From: Apis mellifera
Lineage: Eukaryota; Arthropoda; Insecta; Hymenoptera; Apidae
NCBI RefSeq assembly: GCF_003254395.2
Contig: NC_037643.1
Span: forward strand, 14,154,963 to 14,218,962
Length of the DNA stretch: 64,000 nt
Direction of reading: 5' to 3'
Shown: positions 1-13,276 of the stretch, piece by piece
How positions within the stretch are numbered: position 1 is the stretch's first letter
Layout: each line of letters opens with the position of its first letter
Position numbers and translations under genes: made by a program
The notes under the pieces: generated by a model
Told to the model about the DNA's origin: nothing
What the model saw: only the letters and a program-made list of their open reading frames with translations
Databases searched by the model: none

Positions 1-62
1 AATATTAATATATATATAATATATATATATAATATGTTTATATATACATATATATACATAGA
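1..62. repeat. AT-rich simple repeat
   Basis: The first 62 bases are almost pure alternating A and T with two imperfect tatatacata copies at the end. It is a low-complexity tract at the window edge with no other signal. Confidence 0.85.
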
Positions 63-101
63 GATCTAGAGACGATGGAACTAGACGGTGGAGGGACTCA
101 C

Positions 102-280
102 GCGACAAGCTCGCCGAAGAACCTGATCTTCCTGTGGCAGGTGTCGAGGAGGGAAAGACGCGAGGAGACGGTCGAGCTACTGGCAGCGCCGTGGTGGACT
201 GGTGTCGGTGGCGCCGACAGGGTCGAGGACGTCGAGGCGGAAGAATCCTGGAGAACGACGCGTGCCGGCGAGCGCAGCAT
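102..280 (-). CDS. candidate first coding exon (minus strand), unrecognised protein
   Basis: An ATG at 280 opens 59 codons plus 2 nt that run straight into a perfect donor GTGAGT (101-96 on the minus strand). The peptide is Ser/Thr/Ala/Pro-rich from about residue 13 to 43, then becomes basic and hydrophobic and ends RKIRFFGELV. The ATG follows an ACG triplet run, and the segment is much more GC-rich than its surroundings. The frame would stop one codon past the donor, which fits an exon end. Downstream exons would lie left of base 1, outside the window. No domain is recognisable. The opposite strand is also open here for 121 codons, so GC-driven chance openness is the main alternative. Confidence 0.38.
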
Positions 281-1160
281 CGTCGTCGTCGTGATCGTCG
301 TGGTTGAAGACGATCTCTTCGGCGCCCCGTCCTCGTGCCCGAGGATCTTTTCACGTACGCTGGGTATGCACCAAATCTTGTTCGGTTCTCATCGAACACC
401 GGCTGCGACACCGATTATCGCCTGGTGTTCTCACCTTTGATCAATCCCAACTCAATCCTCAAACTTCACCCCTCCACAAATACAATTTATTTATTCTATC
501 TATTAAAATTTTTCTTTTCTTTCCGAGTCGATATTTATTTACCAAGTTCTCTTTCAATCGAAATGTCACACTGTCTGTTTAAATAACGATCGATATGCTT
601 CAATACATTCCTCTAAGAAGCTTCGTTGAACACGAGGCAATACACACGTTGCAGAGCCGTTGTTTCGCTGACAGATCTGTTTCGCGCAGAAACATGATCG
701 ACGCCATGTCTGTTGTAGCTAGCGTGGCGCCACTATCGGTCCAAGATCAACGAAGAGAGAGAATCCGGTCGCGGTGACGCGTGCCAAGTCCGTCTCGATT
801 ATCATTGAACTTGAGTCGCTCTCGATTCGCGCGAGCTCCAGCTGAATCACAGCTTTCTCTCTCTCTCTCACTTTCACGGTATTCTGGGAGAACAATCGTT
901 CGTCGACGTCTAAATAAAGAATCCCCCCGCTTGCGACTTCAACCGAGGATTCGAACGCACTATACTAATAATGTGATGAGCAAAAGCGAAGTACTCACCC
1001 CTAACGACAGAGAGCGTGCTTCCTCGATCAAAATCGAAATCGGAAAAATGTTCTATATGCTTTTACGCTTTATCAGCTTTGCTATTTTTGAAATTTTATA
1101 CGCTTGCTTTGGCAGTGATGCATTTTATCGAGATTACTCTCGAGAGATGAAATTCGTATG
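281..1160. other. GC-moderate island without a supported gene
   Basis: This stretch lies upstream of the 102-280 exon and may hold its promoter. It contains a perfect 10-bp palindrome GTGGCGCCAC at 724-733 and a CT run at 853-869. Frames of 60-126 codons are open on the plus strand, but they show no domain, no convincing splice pair and no protein-like composition. Confidence 0.4.
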
Positions 1161-1829
1161 AAAATAACTTTGTTATAACCCTCTTTAAGAAGATCGATAA
1201 GACCAGATATTGGCATGGAATGATTTTCATCAATTCGAAACTGAAATTTCACTTGTCTTTTTTAGAAGATAATCGATAAATATTATAAATGAAAAATTAT
1301 TCTTGTGTTTAAATAAGTTATATGAAAAAATAAAGCAATATATATGACTACGAAGAGAAGGAGATTCATACTGTATTATTATATCTTATATTTATGGAAT
1401 TTTCCGAATATACGAAGATAATTCAAGGGAATATAAAACATGCAGATTGTTTCGAGTCAAGTATCGCGTGAATCACTATATTTTTAATTTTTCATACTTC
1501 GTGCAATCACGTAGTAAAAAACGAAGCGACTTAAATTTATACTTTATAAATAATGACATTATAAATAAATATCAAAAATATTATTTATGACATTAAATAA
1601 AAAAAAAAAATCAATCGAGTGGGTATTCGAATGCGTGAAAAAAAAAAATCAATGATGTACCGTATCGACATGACAATGAAGGCCACTTCTAATGTTTGAG
1701 AAGTGAGATGCTTCCAGTTAAAAATAGTCGAGTGTTTTAAGAATAAATATTTTTAGAATTCAGATTTATTTTTCACCTCGAGACGTAAAACATGCCCTAA
1801 TGTTCAAGACGCATTTCTAACGCAACTAT
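1161..1829. other. AT-rich non-coding stretch
   Basis: A-tracts and short AT repeats fill this stretch, including A runs near 1600 and 1640. I see no gene, RNA or repeat unit. Confidence 0.6.
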
Positions 1830-1890
1830 CCTAACCTAACCTAAAAAAGTAAGAAAACGAGACCTAACCTAAGAAAGTAAGAAAATTTTA
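1830..1890. repeat. short interstitial CCTAA (TTAGG) telomere-like repeat
   Basis: Three perfect CCTAA units lie at 1830-1844 and two more at 1863-1872. Each block is followed by a near-identical A-rich tail (agtaagaaaa), so the segment is an imperfect 33-bp duplication. CCTAA is the complement of the insect telomere unit TTAGG. The copy number is too low for a telomere, so this is an interstitial trace. Confidence 0.7.
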
Positions 1891-2057
1891 AATTTAAAAT
1901 TTTTCTTCCCTCTCATTTTCAATCGATGAAAAGCTAATCTCTCGAACAAGATATCTCTCATGAAACACTCTGTGAAATGATCTAAGCGAGATTTGAAAAA
2001 GGAAGAAAGACAAAAGCGGGAAAGTTCGGTTTTCGTAGACGTGCTCGTTTCTCTCAC

Positions 2058-2115
2058 CGAAATCAAAACGGGCCACCGGGACGATCACGATTACGACTCT
2101 TTCTATCCCTGTTTC
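2058..2115 (-). CDS. candidate short internal exon
   Basis: A pyrimidine-rich acceptor ending ccccag (2121-2116, minus) is followed by 58 bases and then a GTGAGAG donor (2057-2051). One frame stays open across the whole piece (19 codons plus 1 nt, reading ETGIERVVIVIVPVARFDF). The other two frames each meet a stop. Size and both splice signals fit a small exon, but there is no homology evidence. Chance pairing of an AG and a GT in a GC-richer patch is the alternative. Confidence 0.25.
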
Positions 2116-4533
2116 CTGGGGTAGGAATGCGGCGAAATTTTTAGAATATGCGCCACTGGACCATCGCCAAATCGGCCCAACGCGTTCCCTCCTCGTGGAT
2201 ACCTGTGAGAGATCTTTGGAAGATTCGTGACGAAGAATCTCTAATACGCTGCCTAAGATTTTATGAAAGATAATCTGAGAAGGTGATTTTAGTAAAAAAA
2301 TTTATAATTTAATATCAATCCTTAAACGTTTGTTTAACGAAAAGGATTATGTAATTTTTATAATTAATATCGTTTCAAATAGAGAAGATTTGAATTTGCC
2401 GCCATTTTCGCATCAGTTGGCAATCCTGAAGAAAGAACACTTTCCCTATCATATGTACTTTACGATTCGCTTAAAAAATAAAATAAATATCTAAAAACTC
2501 TCTTTTATATTTAATTCAAATCTTGCGTTAATTTTGGGACACCCTTTATATTAAATAATCGTTTATTCCAACTCGAATAAATTCTAATCGATATAATGTA
2601 CTTGCTAGTCCAATAAACAACAATTCTGACTCGATTGAATCGAAGAGTAGTAACACCTTTCGTGTGTTAAACGTTATATGAAATGAAAAGTGGTTATAGA
2701 CGTGACGTCTTCAACGAATCGTGCCAAAATAATATTTCTAAACTTTCCATTAAATTCAATTACATATTTATGTGATAAACGAATGAAGATATCAAAGAGA
2801 TATATATATTTAAAAAATTGATTTTCATTTAAACACGAAAAAATAATGAACAAAAATAAATGATAGTAAATAGAATATTTAAAAAACAATGAAAAAAATA
2901 TGGAAAGTATTTTTATCTTTTATAATATTGGAAATATTCGAATATTCATTTCGAATTATTTTTCTAATTTTTTTACACGTATATAATAAATCTCTCGCTG
3001 TAAGCAGTTTTTGGCGGATTTTACACAGTTTTAGAATTTCACAGATAGCTTTTGATATCGGATGCTTTGAATATTTGCTGTTGCATCAGGTTACCTATGG
3101 AAGCAAATGAAGTTCTCGAAACTGAACTAAATAAAATAACTTCAACTGGTTCGATGGGAAACCGCAACGAGATAACGCGGGAATATAAATAGCGTTGCAT
3201 CCTGTAAATTAATAAGAATTTTCCGACTTCTTTCAATAATCGAAATATAAATAAAAATATATATAAAAAAATTTCTTTCGAAAAATTTGAAAAAGTTGAG
3301 AAAGAAATTGTAATCTTGTATCTTTTATACATATTGAGTATATTTCTTCAAATATATGGCTAATAAAACTTGAAACTTTTGATCTCATTTAAATTGCAAA
3401 ATATTTGGAAAAGCTTTTTCTCGAGACTGAAAGACCGCTGCTCAAAGCATCCAAATAATTCGGTTTCGTGATTCGAAATCGTGGCACGAACACACCTCCC
3501 TAAACTTCCGCAAATTTATCAACTCCTTGCATTCGCAGGTATATTTCACTAGATATATAAACGGAGTTTCAAGAGTAGATATCATTCTTGGCTGCATCAG
3601 AAAACTCGACTAATCATTCGAACGTTGCGTGTGCTTTATATTTGAACCTTCTTTGCCTGAATTATTGTTCAATGATCATTATAAGTAAATATATTTTTCA
3701 AAAATATCACGAAATAATTGATGTAGGCCATCTATATCGCTGCAAGTTATAATAAAAAATATATAATTCAATTATTTTAGTAGTTAAATGTGAAAAATAA
3801 AATAATTACGACTCGTGAAACATACTTCAGCAGTGGACAGAGGAAACAGAGATATTAAGAGAAGTTTGTAGAAGTCTGTTCTCGAGTTACAGCCAGTTTT
3901 TTTATATATTCATATTTGTTAAAGTATTTTAAATATTTTTTTTTTTTGTTTTGAAAGATAAAAAAATTCTACGACACAACAATTTCAAGCTTTCGAGCCT
4001 AAAATAGCCATATTTCGAATATTTTCTATACATAGATAAATATGCTGCATATTATTGGTGTATAAAAATGGCCGCAACTCGAGGAGTAAGGTCAAATAGA
4101 GCACATGTTTATACGAACTCTTTTTATTGCTTTTGTATCCTCTATTCACCATTGACGTGGGTCCCAACATGTTACGAAACACCCTGCATAGAAAAATTAA
4201 AAAATTAATTACTATTATTTCCTCGAACGATTTATTGCTCGAAACATCTTTCATTTATGTTATTTTATTAAATTTTTCAAGAAAGAATTATTTTCATTTC
4301 ATTTAAAAAAAAAAAAAGGTTTTGATTTGTTGTTTATTGGATAATTATTTATACGAGGAAAAAAATTGAAACGCGTCGAAGAAATCTTGTTCTTTGATAA
4401 AGAAGTTTTCATTCCTCTGAAAATATATACATTAACCTAATTACAAGAAACTGATATCGAGCGAGTGAAATATAGACATAATGTTTCCGATGGAAGATTT
4501 CTCGTCCTCGCTATGTTTAACATTCATGATCCG
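2116..4533. other. AT-rich non-coding stretch
   Basis: The first 100 bases are GC-richer. The rest is AT-rich with many A/T runs. Frames of 60-97 codons here are rich in F, I, K, N and Y and look like chance products of base composition. Nothing else is supported. Confidence 0.55.
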
Positions 4534-4550
4534 TAATAATAATAATAATA
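4534..4550. repeat. (AAT)n microsatellite
   Basis: About five perfect AAT triplets lie in an AT-rich flank. Confidence 0.85.
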
Positions 4551-7206
4551 AACAATTCTCAAGATACCATATTTATAACGTTTTATAAGATTCCATAATT
4601 TTATTATTCCATGTTTTATATTAGCGCGATGCGTTCTATTTTCGTTATCGTCATTAAAAAAGAGCACATTAAGATGGTTAGGAGAAAGTAAAAAATTACG
4701 ATCGATAAATTATTTCCGTCAAGGTTATATCTTTTCAGATTTCAAGGTTACCATCTTTTTTTTTTAGAATGGAATTACAAATATTTTATCACATGGTAAT
4801 ATTTAATCTAGTGGAAAATAAAAAAGAAAAAAAATACTATTAACTATGTATGATAAACTCTTCGTTTTCAAATAAAATCAAAATTTTGTCAAAAGATTAG
4901 TCGATATTAAAAGAACGAAATTTATTCTTTAAGAAAAATAGCATAAAAATTGTTAGTTATAACTAGCGTGGTATAGATGGCAGAACCATCATGAAATACG
5001 CATCCTCGTATAGGTTAGAATATAAAGAGATGTAACGTTAAGTAAGAGTATTAAAATTTGGGATGTAATCAAATAAGAAATTTAAAGAAATATTAACATA
5101 TCTTATTGATGAAAATTTTGTAACTTTAGTATTTAATATTGTTAGAATAAAATAAGATGTCCATGATATATTCATAACACTACAAATAATTGTCGAGTTC
5201 ATAAATTCATTAATTTCTTACAAAAAATTCTACTCTATAAGATATACATCCAATCTTAACCATAGATTGATTATTTTCTCAGACATTTTGCGCGATGAAA
5301 CATTATTTACAAACGAAATATAAAACTTTCATAACCAATCACAGACACTATTCCTTTTTGCACGGTCAAAATAATACACAATGACGTTAGACGACGCTCC
5401 ATGGCTTCCATGTGTATATATATATATATGGTATGTGCGCGCTGAAATAACGAGTGTACATCGAACGTGAAAATACGGTGTGATCATAAATTTGGCTCAA
5501 TTTATTGAATCCTGAAGCGCGAGTAGAAAGAAATGATCACCGAGTTCGAGAATCCGTGATATTTATCACCTATTTTCTTGCAATACGTGATTCTTTTAGA
5601 ATTCAATGAAGCAGAATAGAGGTTAGGTTAATTATTTGGAAAATTTGAAAGAAGTACGTCGAAATGGGATACATTAATGATGAAATTATTTATGACTGAT
5701 TGAAGTAAATTCATAGATGGGTTAAATTTTTAAACGATATTTATTTTATTTAAATATTATTTAACAAAATATCATTCGATATCATTGTTGAATATAGTTG
5801 ATAATATTACAATTTATAATAAAAAAGTAATAAACTTTTGCATTAAATTATACAAAATATATCAATAGTGAATATATAATTGATAGGGAAAACAAATTCA
5901 AAATGACAGATTTTATTACTACCCATGCATATAATTAATATTATTGAAAATACATATCTATAGAATCATCAATAACATACAAGATGAAAAACGTTAAACA
6001 AATATTGAGATATATTTAAAATGAAATATAGAATAAACATTTAAATAATTGAAATTAAATGAAACTTATATAAGAATAATAATAATAACAATAAATATCA
6101 TATTGATAAAATCATAATAAAGTGGAAATAAATTTTTAAACGTTACAAATATTTAAATAACACAAATATATATTTTTTAAATTTTAATATAATGAAAATA
6201 ATAACTCAGTGTAAATATTATTTATAATAGAAAAATATCACATTTCTTTAATCATTTTGAAAATTAAATATTAATAAATAATAGAATCGGAAATACCTAT
6301 TTGGAAGTTTGAACTATCAACGTAGAAATGCTTATAAATGAATGCTTGCAGTATTTTAAACACGAATATATGCGTCATCATTTCTTAGAATTTCTGGTAA
6401 TATATATATGTAAATATGTACATATGCGACAGTCAATAGGAAATTTTATTATTCTCAGACATCGAAGAGATAATAATAACAATAACAATATATTTGGGGG
6501 ATATTTTGGTAAATAAAATATAAAGATACGTGAAGTAAAATAACTATCTATTATATATAAATAACGACATCGATTTACTTATAATAATGTGACAACAAAT
6601 AGTGTAATTAATATTTAGCTTTTTTTTTTAAATATAAGAATTTAAAATATGCCAAACGAATGGAATCACAAGTAGGTGAAGGAATAAATGAATAAAGTAA
6701 TACTATGACTATTCGATATATACGTCGAAGCGTAGGAATCGATTTATGAGAATAGATTTGCATAACACTTGTTAAAAGTATGGAAAGTTAATCCTTGTAT
6801 AATATTCAAATATGTGTTTCAATTCAAATTTATTTCCCCGCCCATTTTTTGCTTAGCATAAAAACACCTTGTATCGAATTCATAATTTAAAATAATAAAA
6901 AATACCAATTTTCTAATAAAACGTATTCCTATGAAACGAAAAAGAATTTCGAAAGAATATTCGAAGAAAAATATCAAATTTCAATGAAAAACAACGAGAT
7001 TCAATTTCAACGGTTAAAACGGTAAAACATAACCTCAAACAAATCTCGCTGGAATAAATATGATCGGAGAAATTTATATAACGAAAGCGATGAGGGATGT
7101 CTTAATATAATAATTAGATAAAAGGTATTAAAGATGTAACAGACGTTGCAACAAACAAGGTTTTTCAAACGTTGTATAAATTAAATCATAGTCTCGCTTA
7201 CGTCAG
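4551..7206. other. AT-rich non-coding stretch
   Basis: No gene is visible. A CTCF-like core TAGATGGCAG is at 4975-4984, a (TA)n run at 5414-5429, and single AGGTTAGGTT telomere-like pairs occur near 5620. From 5700 to 6600 the composition is extremely AT-rich. Confidence 0.55.
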
Positions 7207-7457
7207 TGAACGTTATATGCGCGCACTCTTACGAACCGCGCCTTGGTTGGTTACTTGAAAATCTTCACAACGATACACTTGCTGCACACATAGACAACAC
7301 GAAGTGCAAACACGAAGCTCGAAGGCGGCATCGTAAGGATCAATCGCACGCCGTCGATCGAAATTTATGCTTAACTGAGCATCTCATTAAAGTGACGTCA
7401 TTAAGGCAAGGAAGACGGATAATAAACGTACGTGACTGGTGTCAACAACGAGCCTAG
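7207..7457 (+). CDS. candidate 3'-terminal exon or chance frame
   Basis: An acceptor-like AG at 7205-7206 follows a short pyrimidine-rich stretch (tctcgcttacgtcag). From there one frame is open for 83 codons to TAG at 7455. The residues are balanced, with His, Asp, Glu, Arg and Cys instead of the F/I/K/N bias of chance frames nearby. Part of it reads WLLENLHNDTLAAHIDN. No ATG starts it, so it would need an upstream exon supplying one base of the first codon. No domain is recognised. A chance frame in a GC-richer patch is the alternative. Confidence 0.25.
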
Positions 7458-8812
7458 AGACCTCTTTGCCTCTTTCTCGACACTGAAAAAAAACGCTACA
7501 CCATCATGGCGAATATTACCTCTTAATTGATTATAAAATAACGAGTACGATAACTTGCTCGTTAATAGTATATCAAGTATCGATGAAAAGAGTATTTCGT
7601 GTAATTGAAATAGATATATATCAGTTTTTTTAGAGACTGCACGATGCAATTGTGGAAAATAATTGAAATTTGACCGAATGTTATAAATAATATAGATAAC
7701 GAATTCGAAAAAAAAGTCTAATTCAAATAAATTTGAAATTGATGATAAAATATATATATATATTTTCTTTTCCAATTTTTTAAAATATTCCCTGTTCGTG
7801 CCAATTTATATTTTAAAAGACACGTCTGTGTTGTTAAGAATTCACAACTAAGGTAACGTGAGAGCACGTGAATATAACAAGTTTCAAGTTTTACTTGTCC
7901 AAGGTCGTTATCCCTACCAGAATTTAAACGATATATGGCCAAGAGTTTGTTTGATCTGGTTATTTCGAGTTTCTTAAAATATATATATATATATATATAG
8001 TCGGAAAAGCAGATTCTAAGAACGTACATGAAATGTACTATAATATACACGATAATATACATATACGAGAGAGCATGCGGAATAAATTTATTAGTCGGAA
8101 ACACAATCGGTAACTAAATTTTAAAACGAAACCGAACATACCGATGAATAATGCTTTGGGTGAAAAGTTATCGGTCGAGCACTTTGATGACTCACGTATG
8201 GCACAAGTATAGACAATCAACGACAAAATTAAATTTATAACCTTCATTTCTTTTCGCTAATGCGTTTTACGTTATCAAAACACTTAAGAAATTATTATTA
8301 TTATTTTTTTTTTTATTTTAACGTACCCTTGAAGAGGCATAACGAACAAGAATATCGTTTTAAAATATTATATACGTTTTAACGGAATTATTACGTCTAA
8401 TTATTCTCGATAAAAATAATAATATACTTTTTAGTACTTAAATACGAAGGTTAAACTACTTATTTTTATCTATCTTTGTTTTTCGTTTTTAAATAATAAA
8501 GAACGTTCGTCGTAATATTTTTTATATCGTAACTTTTGAAATGGAAAAGAAAAAAGAACGAATTATTTGTAAAAATTTTTCTAAATAAATCATCAATTTT
8601 TGACAAGGATCTTATTATAAATCAAAAGGCAACAACCTACTAAAGGACGTGTACAGATATCTATGATGACGATATATATATATGTATATGCACGTACACA
8701 TATATCTCACACTATTGATATTCATTTTCCATGCTTAATCGAGGACACGTGATGATTGACAAATGAGCCACCAACGGCGACAGTGATGTAAGTCAATTTC
8801 GATCAGACTCAC
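7458..8812. other. AT-rich non-coding stretch with (TA)n tracts
   Basis: (TA)n tracts occur near 7749-7763, 7979-7999 and 8672-8690. A GC-richer patch begins near 8740. The minus-strand frames of 69-128 codons are rich in Y/I/F because they cross these tracts, so I do not call them genes. Confidence 0.55.
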
Positions 8813-8867
8813 GTAGTGCACGCGCCGCTAAACAAATTAGATTAGTCGACCGTCGAGGTGATATCAT
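8813..8867 (-). CDS. weak candidate exon with perfect donor
   Basis: A GTGAGT donor on the minus strand (8812-8807) ends a 55-base piece that opens at an ATG (8867) and encodes 18 codons plus 1 nt (MISPRRSTNLICLAARAL). An alternative acceptor gcctgatcag with a pyrimidine-rich tract lies directly upstream. The piece is too short to judge as coding and could be a non-coding 5' exon. Confidence 0.18.
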
Positions 8868-11800
8868 CCTGATCAGGCCGAAGAGGAATCACGTTACGAA
8901 TTTTCAATTTCGAAATTTGTTAAAATATAAACGTGAAATTATTCAACTCACTAGAAATGATATTTCTTAAACGCTTTGACGATTCACTTTCTTTCGTACA
9001 GTTCGAATAAACGCGAAGCCGATATATTCTCAACGGTTAATTTACACAACACCATCGAACACTTCGCTCCATCTAATGTTAGAAATTAATATTACATTGA
9101 GACGATCGCAATTCATACACTTTGATTTCTATAAATTAAAATCAGCAAACTGCACACATCACCAATAAACGTACAATTCGTATATATATATATATATAAC
9201 CTCTAACGACGGATTCAACCGCACAACGGTTACACAGCGTAAAAGAGAGAGAGAAAAAAAAATCGATATTTATATACACGATTATTAATATACACTGCTA
9301 ATTTTAACCGTTGATGATTCACGATTCGAGTAAAAGCGATGGGATTTCTCCGACGTTATCTAGGCGTGGAAAGAAGCGAAACTTTCTCCTCGCTATAGGT
9401 TAGTGTCAATCACAAGTTTGGAAGAACGACGTTGAGAGAGGCGAGTATACCTACTGAGCAACGTTCGGTCATCTAGGGATTTTTCATTGCTCGAGGCAGC
9501 ACGGTAGAAGTTTGAACGTTACGAATCCGACGAAAGCGTTACCGCGTTATTACGATGATTTTCTTTTATGCTTTTATCGCTTATATCTCGGTTATGTAAT
9601 TTATCCTGAAGAATATATTTTATATATATATTTGAAATTTTAAATTTGAAATTTTACGAATATTACGTTTTAAAAGAACATGTTTTTTAGAACACTCTAT
9701 ACTTACACTTTCGTTGCATATTCCTTATAAATAGTTTTTTTAGTATAATTTATGCATAACCCACGAGATTCGTATATTCGTACATCACGTAGCTGGGCAA
9801 TGCATCTCCCTCGTTTCGCAAGAATCTACATATGTTTCATCCAGAAGTAGAATAAAAATTTTAAAACTTACAATTTTACAATTTTCTGCAAGAAAGAAAA
9901 AAAACTAGCCGAAATTCGTCTTTTTACCACCGTAATTTCAATTCGAAAAGCAATTTTCTTCGAGTTCAACTCTTCTATAGGGGAAAAATGAAACATTCTT
10001 CCAGATTTTCGATCGACTCGAACGAGAAAGTAATTCTGGTAGATTTGAGAAAAAAAATACATAAATAATTCGATTCACGAAGGCGTCCATCCCTCGAAAC
10101 GGCGACGAGAAATCGAGTTTTCGAGAAATTCGATTCCGAATTAAGAATAAGGAAGGCATCGAGGTCCACCCATTGGCATCCCTTTAACATGAAATTACGG
10201 CGGAAAATTGCCGTAGCTCGACTCTGCTCGAACAACGTTCTCCATTCCTGATCTTTTTTCTCCCTAAAGTTTCCGCTTTAACGCAGTTTACTGCCACAGA
10301 GAATTAAATCTTTTTTCATTTTTCCAAACATTTTTCTCTCTTATTTAAAACAATTAAAATATAAATTTCGGACGAAATAATTTTTTTTTTTTATAATTCA
10401 ACGAATAAAAATCATAGAAAAAATTCCTTTCGTCACACGTTTCTTTAAATTAGAAATATTTATTCATATTTCCAAGGTTAATTTATTTGATTCCTCTAAT
10501 TAGAATAACTTTGATTCCGCGATATGAAACCCGAGAAGATATTTTCCTCGCGATTCCATTGGGGAAATCAGTGAAAATTCGATCGTATCAACTATGATTT
10601 AGCGCGATTCTCGAGTAATTACATCATCGATGATAACATCTAAATTGCTAAATATCGATAAAAAATTTTTACATACGCATTTTTAATATTTTATATCAAC
10701 AAATACGTTTATGTAAAATTTTTAAACATCGCTAAATGTAAAAAAATAAATAAATAAATTCGACAAACTATATCTTTTAAAAGTTTAAAACAGGTATATA
10801 TTTGTAATTATTAATAAAATATTTTTTAAATTTCAAAATGCTATTTTAAATAAATTCTTTCCAATAAAATTATAATTATATATTCTCAAGTTATCATAAT
10901 TGTATATGCTTGATGTAAATTAATTATAACTTCCAAGTATTAACAAAAAATTTTTATACATTCATTTTTGATTTTAACGATAAATAATAGCGATCGAGTT
11001 ATCGTAACGTATTTTTCACTCTTCAAATGTACAAATAAATATATATATACACACTCTGAATAAATTTAAAACGCGGGATAATTCAAAGAAATTGCATCAA
11101 CGATCGACGACGCACACGGTTTTTTGGCACAGGGATGCGCTTAATTATGTTACCCGGTGAAATGACGTTGGCGAGAGCATAAAATAAACCCTTTAGTTAA
11201 CAGAGAAATATTGAGATTGGATTTTCGCTAACCGGCTTCAGCCTCGCTCAACGCACTCTCCTCAACACGCTGTTTACAAATTACGGATTACATCGAACTC
11301 GGTACTCGATTTCACGTTGCGTTCGCGTAACGCGGTTTCAAAAATTCAACGTGGGAGCACGTACGCGTTCGAAAGTTTTCGAACCGAATTATTCGGATCC
11401 GTCTATTTCGTTCGAGAAAGGAAGAAACGAAAGAAAAAGAAAATTGAATCGATGAAAAAAAAAAAAATTATTCCAATCGATTTAAAGAGTGAAAAGTGCA
11501 TTATAATCGAATATTAATGAATTGATAAATCTGCGTGTTAACGAGGAACAATGTAACCGAACGAAAAGACAAACCGAAGAGCTTCTTAAGAAGTTTTAAA
11601 GAAAATGATCTAGTTCGAGTTGTAGAGGCAACACAAAATGAACGGAAGGGAAGGTGCACTCCTACGGCGAGGAGCACCGTCAGAGCTCCGATAAAAACTT
11701 GAATTTACAAATATTTGCCATCCGCGAGTCGCGAGAAGTTTTTCAACCTCGTCTTAACGCGTCGAATATAACGATTTAACGAGACGAAGGTATTAAGAAT

Positions 11801-13110
11801 TAATTTTATTATATCGCTCTTCAGTCGATAATTCACCTCGTTGTATTATATGGAATGTAGAAATATTAATTGTGGTAAGAAAAAAAAAAATATTTTACAA
11901 GTTACAATATTTACTTTTATTCAATTTCTGTAAAAAAAAAAAAAAAAAAAACTGTATCGAATTCGATTCGGTGTAACTTTGAAAAAAAAGAAAAAATTCG
12001 ATCGCGCAATATCAAACTTTTGAAAACGGCGAGTCCAGATGTCCCGGGACGTCGTTTAAACTCCGACTAAATCCGCAATTAATCGGGAACTCGACCAACA
12101 AACTCGTCCGCTAGGAGCCATTTAAAATGGTCAGCCAATTCTTAATCTTCCGGATAGCGATCGCCAATTCCTAACCTGTTCTAACTCTTGACATCGATCT
12201 CGGTCGCAAACTCGGTCGGCGATTAATTATAAACAATATCTGAACGGCCCGATCTCGTCCTTAACCTTGCGCGAAAGGTAGCGATGGTATCGTTTAATTT
12301 TATTTAAACTTTGAGAAATTGATACCATTGATCGATAGATGGATCGAGTGCACGATTCTCAATGTCGTCGCGTTGCTCGATGTATTTATTAATAAAATTT
12401 GAATTACGCGCTTCGATATTTAATATTCAATATAAATATAAAATATTATCCCAAATTAGATTCAATTCGCAGTTTTCTTGAATGTAAATCACTTTCCTTT
12501 ACTAATACTTTATTCGATTGATTATTTTTTTAAAACACTATTCATTCATCGATGTCTTCGGTATCTACGATGATCGAAAATGTTGCTCGAGTAACCGAAT
12601 GGATCCAGTCCATTTGGATTAGGTTCAAGGAAAAAACCGGGCGAATCAATTGAATGAAACGTCCAGTGACTGACCGAGACCAAACTGAGTGAATGAACAG
12701 AGAAGGTTAAAGAGTGGGAGACATGATTCCTCTTTCCACGTTTGAAAATTGAATTGAAGGAAATATCAAAAATTAAAAAAAAAAAAAAGATTGTATATAA
12801 ATTAATCCATGAATTAATTAAAGAGAATATTAAAAACCTGTATTTAATTACTATTTAAGTGGAAAATAAAAATTCATTTCCAAAGAAATTCGATAAATTA
12901 CGGAAAAAATCGAATCGTTTCGAAGAAATGATAAAAAGCCACAACGATATAGATATTTCTTCACTCCCTGTAACCATCCCTCTTTAATTACTGTCATTTT
13001 TTTCACGATAAAATTTTCTATGTGTATTCGAATATCAAAGTTACCTCGACTATTATAACAATACAGAATCAGGGGATATAGGAAGAAGAGATAAACGAGA
13101 AATTTCGTAC
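8868..13110. other. non-coding stretch with small GC-richer patches
   Basis: A (TA)n run lies at 9181-9198 and poly-A runs near 11880 and 11932-11951. GC-richer patches lie at 9330-9550, 10080-10230, 11100-11420 and 12000-12280. Open frames in these patches are under 90 codons with no domain or splice pair that convinced me. Confidence 0.5.
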
Positions 13111-13276
13111 CGTGTACGTTCACTGGTGTTCCATTCGACAACCGACTCGTGCGCGAGACCAAAGAATTCGAATCGATCCGATACGATCGAGAGCTCGAAC
13201 GCGACTGAACCGGCCAACTTCTTGCATTTCCCGATCCCTTCCCCCTACTGCGTCGCGCGACGATACTAGGCGCCAT
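13111..13276 (-). CDS. candidate first coding exon (minus strand), basic Ser/Arg-rich
   Basis: The ATG at 13276 sits in an ideal initiation context (gccATGG). It opens 55 codons plus 1 nt and then meets a GTACGA donor at 13110. The peptide is basic and Ser/Arg-rich (several RS/SR pairs around residues 25-45) and ends TPVNVH. The frame stays open past the donor into AT-rich DNA, where it turns hydrophobic, which suggests coding ends at the donor. Two other frames are open over part of the same GC-rich patch, so openness alone is weak evidence. The protein is not recognised. Confidence 0.33.

Noticed and set aside
8038..8247. 69-codon minus-strand frame with Cys/Ile/Leu
   Set aside because: Typical chance composition in AT-rich DNA; no start context, splice site or domain.
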